Assembly: GCF_003721515.1 (NCBI RefSeq)
Contig: NZ_RJJD01000015.1
Location: forward strand, 100,258 to 164,257
Reading direction: 5' to 3'
DNA: 64,000 bases
Source: Rufibacter latericius
GTDB lineage: Bacteria > Bacteroidota > Bacteroidia > Cytophagales > Hymenobacteraceae
This document shows, in pieces, positions 17,183 through 24,247 of the stretch; positions within the stretch are counted from its first letter, which is position 1, and each line of letters begins with the position of its first letter. A program made the position numbers and the translations under genes. Under the pieces are notes generated by a model. That model searched no databases. It worked only from the letters and a program-made list of their open reading frames with translations, and had not been told where the DNA came from.

Positions 17183-17696
17183 TTGAATGATTGAGAGATT
17201 GAATAAGTGAGAGAATGTAATTATAGGTTGGTTTGATTGAGGATATTAAAAAGCAGTTAGACATGATTCCGGGTGAAAGGTTACCTAAAGAGGAGTTTGT
17301 AGAGCAATTCAAATTGCGCACTAAAAAACTTGCTTTAGATGTTATCATATTCAGCCAATCACTACCCAAAACTGAAGAAGCGACCATCATGAAACGGCAG
17401 CTTCTACGCTCCGCTACTTCTGTAGCCGCAAATTACAGGGCTGCCTGCCGTGCCCGTTCTGCCGCAGAGTTTTATGCCAAGCTTAGCATCTGCGTGGAGG
17501 AGGCGGACGAAACCCTGTTCTGGTTAGAGCTAATGACAGAATCAGGCTCTACACCGCTTTCAACTGTTCAAGCCATTATTACAGAAACCACAGAGATTTT
17601 ATCCATCTTAGCCAAAGCAAGAAAGAACACATCAAAGTAACCCTTTCATCATTCCTCAACTATTCATTCACTCATTCAATCTCTCAATCATTCAAT
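17182..17696. mobile_element. Four-helix-bundle cassette bounded by inverted repeats
   Basis: A 515-bp unit. The left border 17182-17217 begins ATTGAATGATTGAGAGATTG. The right border 17665-17696 is its inverted copy; the first 23 bases are identical and most of the next 9 match. Only the four-helix-bundle gene lies inside. The left border starts in the last base of the upstream TGA stop, and the right border ends with the AT of the downstream gene's ATG, so the unit fills the whole intergenic space. No target duplication is evident. Confidence 0.75.
17263..17640 (+). CDS. Four-helix-bundle protein, 23S-rRNA-intervening-sequence (IVP/S23) family
   Basis: 125 residues from the ATG; a TTG ten codons upstream (17233) is an alternative start. 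It is all helical. The core QLLRSATSVAANYRAACRAR, then AEFYAKLSICVEEADETLFW, is the hallmark of the family found inside 23S rRNA intervening sequences and related to the accessory protein bAvd of diversity-generating retroelements. Family members form pentameric, positively charged barrels that bind nucleic acid. No rRNA, reverse transcriptase or variable repeat is present here, so this is a free-standing copy within its own inverted-repeat cassette. Confidence 0.9.
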   Translation: MIPGERLPKEEFVEQFKLRTKKLALDVIIFSQSLPKTEEATIMKRQLLRSATSVAANYRAACRARSAAEFYAKLSICVEEADETLFWLELMTESGSTPLSTVQAIITETTEILSILAKARKNTSK

Positions 17697-17928
17697 GGAA
17701 AAAGAATACACCCGCGCCCAGTTGGCCCTCAGGAACGGACAAGACCGTGACGAGATTTGGGTGGCGTACAAAGGCGAGATTTATGACGTGACCAAATCGA
17801 GGTTATGGCGGCGGGGAAACCACTATGAACATTGGGCCGGACAGGACTTAACCGAGGAACTAGCCGATGCCCCGCACACCGAGTATGTCTTTGATAAGTT
17901 TTCCGTGATAGGAATCTTAAAAAAATAG
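17695..17928 (+). CDS. Stand-alone cytochrome b5-like haem-binding domain protein
   Basis: 77 residues covering a short cytochrome b5 domain: YTRAQLALRNGQDRDEIWVA, then YKGEIYDVTKSRLWRRGNHY. Candidate haem-ligand His residues occur in NHYEHWAGQD and in APHTEYVF. There is no signal peptide or membrane anchor, so it is probably cytosolic. Prokaryotic single-domain members are annotated as predicted haem/steroid-binding proteins of unknown role. The start codon overlaps the end of the upstream inverted-repeat cassette, so its translation signals are partly cassette-derived. Half of a gene-end palindrome (17930-17955) follows the stop. Confidence 0.85.
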   Translation: MEKEYTRAQLALRNGQDRDEIWVAYKGEIYDVTKSRLWRRGNHYEHWAGQDLTEELADAPHTEYVFDKFSVIGILKK

Positions 17929-17982
17929 CTCTGTTTTGAGCGGTTTTTCTGAGATTTGACCTTCGTTTTTGAACAAACTCCT

Positions 17983-18834
17983 ATGATTCTGATTGCAGAC
18001 AGCGGCTCTACCAAGACCGCCTGGCGCTTACTTGATACCCACGGCGAAGTGGCCGAGGCCCTTACCTCGGGAATCAACCCTTATTACCGAAACACCCCTG
18101 AAATAGCGCAAATGCTGGAAGAAAGCCTTTTACCACAACTGGAAGGCAACACTCCCGGTGAAATTTACTTTTACGGAGCTGGTTGCAGTGCCAAAGACAA
18201 GCAGGAAGTAGTTAGAGCGGCTATTGCGCAGCTTTACCCTAGTGCGGAAATCCACATTCATCATGACCTAGAGGCAGCGGCGCGGGCTCTTTGCGGAGAC
18301 AAGGAAGGCATTGCCTGTATCTTGGGCACCGGTTCCAATTCCTGCCTGTACGACGGCGAAAAAATCGTGCAGAACGTGCCTAATCTGGGGTTTATCTTAG
18401 GAGACGAGGGCAGCGGCGGATACATGGGCAAACTGCTGGTACAAGCCTTCCTGAACCAAGAACTACCAGAAGAGATCCACAACGCTTTCATGGCGCGCTA
18501 CAATACGAACCGAGACGAGATTGTAGATCACGTGTACCGCAAGCCATACCCCAACCGCTACATGGCAGGCTATGCCAAGTTTCTCTTTGACCATCAGCAG
18601 CACCCTTTCATCTATCAGATGATTTGCCAGTGTTTCGCCGACTTTTTCCGGAAAACCGTAGTAAAGTACCCAGCCTACGAACAAAAGGAAACCCACTTTG
18701 TGGGATCCATCGCTTTTTACTTTGCCGAAATCCTCCGGACGGTGGCCAAACAACACAACATTACCGTAGGTCAGATTTTAGAAAGTCCTATCGCAGGGTT
18801 AAGCCTGTACCACCAACAGAAAATCACAGCATGA
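17983..18834 (+). CDS. BadF/BadG/BcrA-type ATPase, probable amino-sugar (GlcNAc/MurNAc) kinase
   Basis: 283 residues from the ATG that begins MILIADSGSTKTAWRL, the phosphate-1 motif of the ASKHA fold; nine codons of in-frame upstream sequence were left out. Further motifs are HHDLEAAARAL, the phosphate-2 motif GIACILGTGSNSCLY, and GDEGSGGYMGK, as in eukaryotic-type N-acetylglucosamine kinases and clostridial MurK. It overlaps murQ by 4 bases (ATGA), so the two are translationally coupled. Together they would phosphorylate MurNAc or GlcNAc from cell-wall turnover and convert MurNAc-6-phosphate to GlcNAc-6-phosphate. The exact sugar preference is inferred from this context. Confidence 0.85.
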   Translation: MILIADSGSTKTAWRLLDTHGEVAEALTSGINPYYRNTPEIAQMLEESLLPQLEGNTPGEIYFYGAGCSAKDKQEVVRAAIAQLYPSAEIHIHHDLEAAARALCGDKEGIACILGTGSNSCLYDGEKIVQNVPNLGFILGDEGSGGYMGKLLVQAFLNQELPEEIHNAFMARYNTNRDEIVDHVYRKPYPNRYMAGYAKFLFDHQQHPFIYQMICQCFADFFRKTVVKYPAYEQKETHFVGSIAFYFAEILRTVAKQHNITVGQILESPIAGLSLYHQQKITA

Positions 18835-19637
18835 GTACTACCGAAACCGCCTCGCATTACAATCATCTGGAGCAGATGAGCGTACAGGAACTCCTTACCA
18901 ACATAAACAAAGAAGACAAAACGGTGCCTTTGGCCGTGGAGAAAGCCATTCCGCAGCTGGAGAAACTAGTAGAAGCCACCGTGGCGAAAATGAAGGAAGG
19001 CGGTCGCCTGTTCTACATTGGCGCCGGTACCAGTGGCCGCCTGGGCGTGGTTGACGCGTCTGAGTGCCCACCAACGTTTGGGGTTCCGTTTGATCTGGTC
19101 ATCGGGATCATGGCCGGCGGAGACAAAGCCATCCGGAAAGCCGTAGAATTTGCCGAAGACGATGACCAGCAGGCCATCATTGACCTGGACGAATACGGCG
19201 TGAACGAGAAAGACGTAGTGGTGGGCATCGCGGCCTCCGGAAGAACGCCTTACGTGATCGGCGGTTTGCAGGCCTGTAACGAGCGCAGCATCACCACCGG
19301 CTGCATTGTCTGCAACGCTGATAGCAAAGTAGCGGCCGTGGCCAAGTTCCCGGTGGAGGTAGTGACTGGCCCTGAGTTTTTGACGGGCAGCACGCGCATG
19401 AAAGCCGGAACCGGCCAGAAATTAGCCCTCAACATGCTCACCACCTCTACCATGATTCAACTGGGTCGGGTGAAAGGGAACAAGATGGTAGACATGCAGC
19501 TCACCAACCACAAGTTGGTAGACCGCGGCACGCGCATGATCATGGAAGAACTGAACATCTCTGAGGAAAAAGCCAAAGAACTGCTGGAACTGCACGGCAG
19601 CGTGCGGGCAGCTATCACCTCGGCCAACGAACACTAA
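18831..19637 (+). CDS. murQ: N-acetylmuramic acid 6-phosphate etherase
   Basis: 268 residues, slightly shorter than the usual 300. A SIS domain carries FYIGAGTSGRLGVVDASECP (about 59-78), the catalytic-Glu region, and the motif TGSTRMKAGTGQKLALNM near 190-207. It cleaves the D-lactyl ether of MurNAc-6-phosphate in peptidoglycan recycling. The start overlaps the upstream kinase stop, which excludes a long in-frame extension reading through that gene. A gene-end palindrome and a terminator follow the stop. Confidence 0.95.
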   Translation: MSTTETASHYNHLEQMSVQELLTNINKEDKTVPLAVEKAIPQLEKLVEATVAKMKEGGRLFYIGAGTSGRLGVVDASECPPTFGVPFDLVIGIMAGGDKAIRKAVEFAEDDDQQAIIDLDEYGVNEKDVVVGIAASGRTPYVIGGLQACNERSITTGCIVCNADSKVAAVAKFPVEVVTGPEFLTGSTRMKAGTGQKLALNMLTTSTMIQLGRVKGNKMVDMQLTNHKLVDRGTRMIMEELNISEEKAKELLELHGSVRAAITSANEH

Positions 19638-19643
19638 GCTTCT

Positions 19644-19680
19644 GCTTTAAACCCATTTTCCCGGAAACGGGCCTGAAACA
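19644..19680. repeat. Gene-end palindrome, copy 6
   Basis: CTTTAAACCCATTTTC pairs with GAAACGGGCCTGAAAC imperfectly. It starts 6 bases after the murQ stop and is followed directly by a terminator. Confidence 0.6.
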
Positions 19681-19686
19681 AACCTG

Positions 19687-19719
19687 AAAGATCTGCCTTC
19701 CTCCGGCAGATCTTTTTTT
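19687..19719 (+). terminator. murQ terminator
   Basis: AAAGATCTGCC / GGCAGATCTTT stem with a 7-base loop and a run of 7 T. Confidence 0.9.
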
Positions 19720-19785
19720 ATGCTGTTCTCCCATCCCTGGCCCGGTTTTCTGCGTTATTCAGTTTTTGCCATCATTCATTCTGCC

Positions 19786-20352
19786 ATGCACACCATAGAA
19801 CCTTTCTATAATTGGATAGAAGCCTACTCGGCTTCAGAAGACGAACGATCGCCGCTGTTCGGGGCGGAAAACAATGAGCTTGAATACATCAACACCATTT
19901 ACGGGTACTACATCCATCCGCAGTGGGACGACATAGATTCTGAGACGCTCTTCATCAAGATCCTGTACGTGGATTACAATGACAATTACGCCGTCATTGA
20001 ATTCATTGGGGAGTGGAATGACACGCTCAACAATGACATCATGTCTTTGAAGCGCAACATCCTGGACCTCATGATTGGCGAGGGCATCAACCACTTCATT
20101 TTGATAGGCGAGAACGTGTTTAATTTCCACGGCTCTGATGACGCGTACTACGAGGAGTGGTTTGAGGAAGTGGAGGACGGCTGGATTGCGGCCATTGGGT
20201 TCCAGGAGTTTGTGGTGCAGGAGATGCAGCAGTTCCATGTAGATTACTACATCAACTTCGGCGGTGACCTGGACAAGATTCCGTGGCGCACCCTGGCTCC
20301 GCCGCAGTTATTCCACCTGGTAGACAGCCTTATTCAGCGCAGGCTGGCCTGA
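19786..20352 (+). CDS. Conserved hypothetical acidic protein
   Basis: 188 residues from the ATG starting MHTIEPFYNW; an ATG at 19720 lies in the tail of the murQ terminator and was rejected. The protein is strongly acidic and rich in Tyr, Trp and Phe (DDAYYEEWFEEVEDGW near 120-135), without signal peptide or membrane segment. It looks like a compact alpha/beta domain of the kind seen in small cytosolic proteins of Cytophagales. I do not recognise a function. It stands alone between two terminators. Confidence 0.75.
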   Translation: MHTIEPFYNWIEAYSASEDERSPLFGAENNELEYINTIYGYYIHPQWDDIDSETLFIKILYVDYNDNYAVIEFIGEWNDTLNNDIMSLKRNILDLMIGEGINHFILIGENVFNFHGSDDAYYEEWFEEVEDGWIAAIGFQEFVVQEMQQFHVDYYINFGGDLDKIPWRTLAPPQLFHLVDSLIQRRLA

Positions 20353-20360
20353 GTTTTTTG

Positions 20361-20391
20361 CCCGTTTTAGGGAACAAAGCCTTAAAACGGG
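20361..20391. repeat. Gene-end palindrome, copy 7 (short form)
   Basis: CCCGTTTTA and TAAAACGGG pair perfectly at the ends; the inner part of the usual element is shortened. It starts 9 bases after a stop codon. Confidence 0.65.
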
Positions 20392-20434
20392 TAAGCTTTT
20401 CCTGCTTTCCCTCCGAGGGAAAAAGAGCATACAG

Positions 20435-20466
20435 AAAGAGCCGGCACTTTGGGTGCCGGCTCTTTT
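20435..20466. terminator. Bidirectional terminator
   Basis: AAAGAGCCGGCAC / GTGCCGGCTCTTT with loop TTTGG, between convergent gene ends at 20352 and 20500. Confidence 0.88.
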
Positions 20467-20499
20467 ATGTTTTAGGTGATGCCTGAAACGTTGGAAGGA

Positions 20500-20694
20500 T
20501 CAATTAGGGTCAGCAGCGTCAACGCTGTCTTCGCGTTCTTCGGCCGCTTCTTCCTGTACAGGAGCATCGGCGTCATCATTGATGTCTTCCTGCTTTTCGG
20601 TCTGGTCTTCTACCTGGTTTTCTTTTGCAGAATCACAGGAAGAGAATGACATCAGGCCGGCGGCCAAGGTCATCACTAAGAGGGTCTTTTTCAT
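20500..20694 (-). CDS. Tiny acidic lipoprotein, member 1 of a local family
   Basis: 64 residues. The lipoprotein signal ends at Cys20 (SFSSC). The mature part is about 44 residues and very rich in Glu/Asp with few hydrophobic residues, ending DSVDAADPN. It is intrinsically disordered in appearance. Similar genes follow at 20742-20936 and 21201-21398, and one lies at 59017-59238. The role is unknown. Short acidic lipoproteins of this kind may act as envelope spacers or stress-response proteins, but nothing in the sequence proves that. Confidence 0.75.
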   Translation of the reverse strand: MKKTLLVMTLAAGLMSFSSCDSAKENQVEDQTEKQEDINDDADAPVQEEAAEEREDSVDAADPN

Positions 20695-20741
20695 AGTTTT
20701 ATTTTGTGGTGGGTATGGTAAAGCGGGGTTGATCTAGCTCC

Positions 20742-20936
20742 TTATTCAGGGTCTACCTGATCAATACTGTCTTTTGCCTCTCTGGCTTGGCGGGCCAGAA
20801 CAGAGTCGCCGGCCATTTCAGCATGCGTTTCTACTTTTTCGGCCTGTTTTTCCATGTTGTTTTCCGTCTTTGAGTCGCAGGCCGAGAAGCTCACAACACC
20901 TCCCAGGAAAGCAACCAGAACCAATGTCTTTTTCAT
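20742..20936 (-). CDS. Tiny acidic lipoprotein, member 2
   Basis: 64 residues from the MKKT start; five further in-frame codons upstream are less likely because they move the signal peptide inward. Cys20 follows SFSA. The mature tail is highly charged (EKQAEKVETHAEMAGD) and ends KDSIDQVDPE, very like the ending of member 1. The two genes share orientation and signal-peptide wording (MKKTL), which points to tandem duplication. Confidence 0.75.
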   Translation of the reverse strand: MKKTLVLVAFLGGVVSFSACDSKTENNMEKQAEKVETHAEMAGDSVLARQAREAKDSIDQVDPE

Positions 20937-21115
20937 AGTTTTATTTTGCATGAACGGGATAATCTTCTGTTAACCAACTCTTTCTGTCTTAGCTATTTCA
21001 ATGCTATGCCAGGTAAGATCTGGTGTTCCTGGGCATATGTACGCGTGTATGGATAAATGGATATATTATTAACGAAAGATATAAAAACAATACAACCAGA
21101 TTCTTATAAAACGAA

Positions 21116-21164
21116 CAAGGCGCAACCCCCTCCTGAACTGCATCAGGAAAAGACCGCGCCTTGT
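21116..21164. terminator. Branched hairpin, probable bidirectional terminator
   Basis: Outer arms ACAAGGCGC / GCGCCTTGT enclose an inner hairpin TCCTGA...TCAGGA (21131-21148). T-rich sequence follows on both strands. It separates the second and third tiny lipoprotein genes. Confidence 0.65.
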
Positions 21165-21200
21165 TTCTTTTGCCAGAGAAGCCCCTGGCTATGCAATAGA

Positions 21201-21398
21201 TTAGATGTCTGACCTCAAAGAATCATTGGCTACTGCCGCTGTATCAAGAGGAGCCGCCGTGGTTTCCGCTATGTCAGTTGCATTGGTTGTTTCCTCAATA
21301 GTTTCTGAGGAAGAGACTGGCGTTTCCTGGGCATCTTTAGAAGCGCAGGCAGAAAAAGTCAATAGAACTGCTGCGGCTATTGGTAAAACAGTTTTCAT
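21201..21398 (-). CDS. Tiny Thr/Ala-rich lipoprotein, member 3
   Basis: 65 residues from the MKTVLP start; an ATG three codons upstream is possible. The lipobox ends at Cys18 (TFSAC). The mature part is rich in Thr, Ala, Ser and Glu and ends NDSLRSDI, sharing the short acidic-lipoprotein plan of its two neighbours but with lower charge. It lies downstream of der on the same strand. Function unknown. Confidence 0.7.
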   Translation of the reverse strand: MKTVLPIAAAVLLTFSACASKDAQETPVSSSETIEETTNATDIAETTAAPLDTAAVANDSLRSDI

Positions 21399-21466
21399 AA
21401 AAGTCAACGGTAATCAGGGTTAGGTAGTAGGTAAGTGGCGGGTAGAAAGAAACAAGCAGAAGCTGC

Positions 21467-22780
21467 TTATTTCTTTCTGAACACTAAGTTAACGGGCACA
21501 CCTTCAAATCCAAAATGTTCGCGCAGCCTATTCTCTAAGTAGCGCGTGTAAGACTCTTTGATGTACTGCGGCAGGTTGCAGAAAAACGCAAACGTAGGTG
21601 TGTGTGTAGGCAGCTGCGTCACGTACTTTATCTTCACGAACTTGCCTTTAATGGATGGCGGCGGATAGCGCTCAATTTCCTTCAGCATGGCATCGTTCAG
21701 CTTAGAAGTAGGGATTTTCATGCTGCGGTTCTCGTGCACCTGAATAGCCGTTTCAATGGCTTTGTGCACGCGCTGTTTCGTGAGCACCGAGATGAACACG
21801 ATGGGCGGATACGCGATAGGCGCAATCTTCTCCCGGATGGCGTTCTCCATGTCACGCATGGTATTGGTTTCCTTCTCCACCAGGTCCCACTTGTTCACCA
21901 GTATCACCAGACCCTTCCGGTTTTTATCTGCCAACCCAATGATGTTCATATCCTGGGCTTCAATGCCGCGGGTAGCATCCAGCATCACAATCACCACGTC
22001 ACTTTCCTCCAGCGCACGCACAGAACGCAGCACAGAGTAGAACTCGATGTCTTCGTGTACTTTGCTTTTCTTCCGAAGCCCGGCAGTATCCACAATGATG
22101 AATTCCTTGCCAAACGCATTGTAGTGCGAGTGGATGGAGTCACGGGTGGTTCCGGCTACATCGGTCACAATGTTGCGTTCCTCGCCCAGCAGCAGGTTCA
22201 CGAACGAGGACTTGCCTACGTTTGGTCTACCCACCACCGCAATGCGCGGAATACCGGCCTCGGGGTTTTCAATGCCTTCCTCCGGAAAGTGCTTGATCAC
22301 CTCATCCAGCAGTTCTCCCGTGCCGGAGCCGTTCTGGCTGGAGATGGGGAAAATCTCGCCTTCGAAACCCAGGGCGTAAAACTCGCCGGCCAGGTGCCCG
22401 CGGGAGTGCGTATCGGCTTTGTTGGCCACAATGTACACAGGCTTATCGGTGCGGCGCAGAACATCGGCAAACTCCTGATCTAAGCCAGTCAGACCGGCAT
22501 CCACGTCTACCATGAACAGGATGACATCGGCTTCTTTGATGGCCAGTTCTACCTGCTTTCTGATTTCTTCTTCAAAAATATCGTCTGACCCGCGCACATA
22601 TCCGCCGGTGTCAATAACGGTAAAATACTTGCCTGTCCAGTTGCCGTGGCCGTAATGGCGGTCACGCGTTACGCCGCTCTCATTGTCCATGATGGCTTTA
22701 CGGGTACCTACTAAACGGTTGAACAGGGTTGATTTGCCCACGTTGGGGCGTCCTACAATGGCGATGGTATTTTGTGCCAT
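21467..22780 (-). CDS. der: Ribosome biogenesis GTPase Der (EngA)
   Basis: 437 residues, the standard length. Two consecutive GTPase domains each carry GRPNVGKS P-loops (near residues 10 and 181), with DTGG/DTAG and NKAD/NKWD motifs, followed by a C-terminal KH-like domain. It is an essential 50S-assembly GTPase. It lies downstream of era on the same strand, with a 68-bp palindrome and a gene-end palindrome in the 173-base gap. Confidence 0.97.
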   Translation of the reverse strand: MAQNTIAIVGRPNVGKSTLFNRLVGTRKAIMDNESGVTRDRHYGHGNWTGKYFTVIDTGGYVRGSDDIFEEEIRKQVELAIKEADVILFMVDVDAGLTGLDQEFADVLRRTDKPVYIVANKADTHSRGHLAGEFYALGFEGEIFPISSQNGSGTGELLDEVIKHFPEEGIENPEAGIPRIAVVGRPNVGKSSFVNLLLGEERNIVTDVAGTTRDSIHSHYNAFGKEFIIVDTAGLRKKSKVHEDIEFYSVLRSVRALEESDVVIVMLDATRGIEAQDMNIIGLADKNRKGLVILVNKWDLVEKETNTMRDMENAIREKIAPIAYPPIVFISVLTKQRVHKAIETAIQVHENRSMKIPTSKLNDAMLKEIERYPPPSIKGKFVKIKYVTQLPTHTPTFAFFCNLPQYIKESYTRYLENRLREHFGFEGVPVNLVFRKK

Positions 22781-22794
22781 ATTTACTGGGATGT

Positions 22795-22834
22795 GCGTTT
22801 TGAGGCTCCTTTTCGGGAATCGCTCCCAAAACGC
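22795..22834. repeat. Gene-end palindrome, copy 8
   Basis: GCGTTTTGAGG pairs with CTCCCAAAACGC across CTCCTTTTCGGGAAT. It lies 14 bases upstream of the der start. Confidence 0.65.
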
Positions 22835-22883
22835 GGGTTAAACCTGCGGTATCGCCTTCGTGGCGCCGCTAGGGAATCTTGGT

Positions 22884-22951
22884 AGATGTTAGTAGTTAGA
22901 TTCTGGACGCTAGACTTAAGTCTAACATCTAAAATCTAGCTACTAACGTCT
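22884..22951. repeat. 68-bp near-perfect palindrome between era and der
   Basis: The two halves are reverse complements, centred on GACTTAAGTC at 22917/22918, with only a few mismatches. It is built from repeats of the unit (T)TAGATGTTAG/GCTAGA. It begins 103 bases before the der start on the transcript and ends 2 bases beyond the era stop codon. It does not resemble the gene-end family or an ordinary terminator, because it is long, AT-rich and lacks a T-run. Confidence 0.8.
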
Positions 22952-22953
22952 AT

Positions 22954-23844
22954 TTAAATGCTATTATAGCCGAAACGGTCCAGCAGGCGTTTATCGGCGC
23001 GCCAGTTTTCGTTCACGCGTACGTAGAGGTCCAGGAACACTTTTTTACCGAAGAACTCTTCCATGTCAATGCGGGCCTGGGTACCTACTTTTTTCAAAGC
23101 CGCGCCTTTGTCACCGATCACGATACCTTTTTGGCTTTTACGCTCCACGCTGATCTCAGCGCGCATCCTGATGATGGTTTCGTCTTCCTTGAACTCTTCC
23201 ACCACCACTTCGCAGCTGTAGGGAATCTCCTTTTTGTAGTTCAGGAAAATCTTCTCCCGGATCATCTCGGCCGCAAAGAAACGCTCTGGCTTGTCAGTTA
23301 GTTCATCTTTGGGATAATACGCCGGGTGCTCAGGCAACAGGTCCAGAATTTTCTGGAAAACGCCGGGCGTGCCCTGGCTGTGCAGCGCCGAGATGGGCAT
23401 GTATTCCTGCGCCGGTAACTGCTCTTTCCAATACGCAATCTTTTCCACTACCTCTTCCTGCGTGGCCTGGTCGATCTTGTTGATGAGCAGCAGAATGGGT
23501 GCCTTTGCTTTGCGCAGGCGCTCTACCACTTCGCTCTCGTCGTGCTTTTCATAGATATCGGTCACGAACAAGATGACATCAGCGTCCTCCAGGGAAGCAT
23601 GCACGAAACGCATCATGGACTCATGCAGCTCGTACTGCGGCTGAATAATGCCGGGGGTATCGGAGTACACAATCTGGAAATCCTCTGAGTTGAGAATTCC
23701 CATGATGCGGTGCCGGGTGGTTTGCGCTTTAGAGGTGATAATGGAGAGTTTCTCGCCCACCATCACGTTCATCAACGTGGACTTGCCTACGTTAGGCTTC
23801 CCGATGATGCTGACAAACCCTGCTTTGTGCGGCTTCTCTTCCAT
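22954..23844 (-). CDS. era: GTPase Era
   Basis: 296 residues from the ATG; a GTG three codons upstream is the alternative. The N-terminal GTPase domain has [15 protein letters not shown] and NKID. The C-terminal KH domain has VIGDKGAALKKVG near 250. It binds 16S rRNA and assists 30S maturation. Adjacency to der suggests a ribosome-assembly transcription unit. Confidence 0.96.
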   Translation of the reverse strand: MEEKPHKAGFVSIIGKPNVGKSTLMNVMVGEKLSIITSKAQTTRHRIMGILNSEDFQIVYSDTPGIIQPQYELHESMMRFVHASLEDADVILFVTDIYEKHDESEVVERLRKAKAPILLLINKIDQATQEEVVEKIAYWKEQLPAQEYMPISALHSQGTPGVFQKILDLLPEHPAYYPKDELTDKPERFFAAEMIREKIFLNYKKEIPYSCEVVVEEFKEDETIIRMRAEISVERKSQKGIVIGDKGAALKKVGTQARIDMEEFFGKKVFLDLYVRVNENWRADKRLLDRFGYNSI

Positions 23845-23948
23845 TTTTCTCACTGATTTCTAAAACAATTCGCAAAGGTAACGCTTTTAAACGAGTTCTC
23901 CTTCTGGAGCCAAAAGTCTGTCTTTCTGTTACGATGCAATCAGGCTTA

Positions 23949-23985
23949 CGTTTTAAGGCTGGTTTTCTGAAAACAGGCTCAAAAA
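23949..23985. repeat. Gene-end palindrome, copy 9
   Basis: CGTTTTAAGGCTGGTTTTC pairs with GAAAACAGGCTCAAAAAG. Confidence 0.65.
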
Positions 23986-23996
23986 GAAAGGTCCTC

Positions 23997-24029
23997 CCGC
24001 TAGCGCGAGCCTCGGGCCCGTGCGTCAGA
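23997..24029. repeat. REP-like GC-rich sequence, copy 2
   Basis: CCCGCTAGCGCGAGCCTC followed by GGGCCCGTG. It shares the GCGCGAGCCTC core and the CGTG tail with the element at 6291-6323 in opposite orientation. Confidence 0.45.
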
Positions 24030-24093
24030 TAAATGATATCTTGTTTGTCCTTACCTAGAGACTTGAAACATTTACCAGCTCACAACGCTTTAT

Positions 24094-24133
24094 GCTTTAG
24101 GTCTGTTTTTCATAAAACAGGCCCGAAACAGGA
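24094..24133. repeat. Gene-end palindrome, copy 10
   Basis: GCTTTAGGTCTGTTTT pairs with AAAACAGGCCCGAAAC around a short loop. Confidence 0.65.
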
Positions 24134-24221
24134 GCAGCTTTCTCTATCCTTCATTGTTATTATCTATAGGAAAATGATGGAAATCATCAATTTGGCTCGT
24201 GCCACCTGCTTCTCAAATCTG

Positions 24222-24229
24222 TATCTTTG
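24222..24229 (+). promoter_or_regulatory. hemH -7 box
   Basis: TATCTTTG matches TAnnTTTG, 19 bases upstream of the start codon. A TTG at 24192-24194 is 27 bases away, longer than ideal. Confidence 0.5.
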
Positions 24230-24247
24230 CATTTCAATAGAAAGCGT

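Larger units (their letters stand above)
23845..24247. other. Intergenic region between era and hemH (divergent)
   Basis: 403 bases that must hold both divergent promoters. It contains two gene-end palindromes (23949-23985 and 24094-24133), a REP-like GC-rich stretch (23997-24029) and the hemH -7 box (24222-24229). No further gene is seen. Confidence 0.7.

Noticed and set aside
17182-17220. ATTGAATG-type repetition as a CRISPR or tandem repeat
   Set aside because: The short repetition is not periodic with spacers; the sequence is one border of a long inverted repeat.
21602-22483. 293-residue open frame antisense to der
   Set aside because: Antisense shadow of a universally conserved gene; composition rich in His/Arg/Val with no motif.
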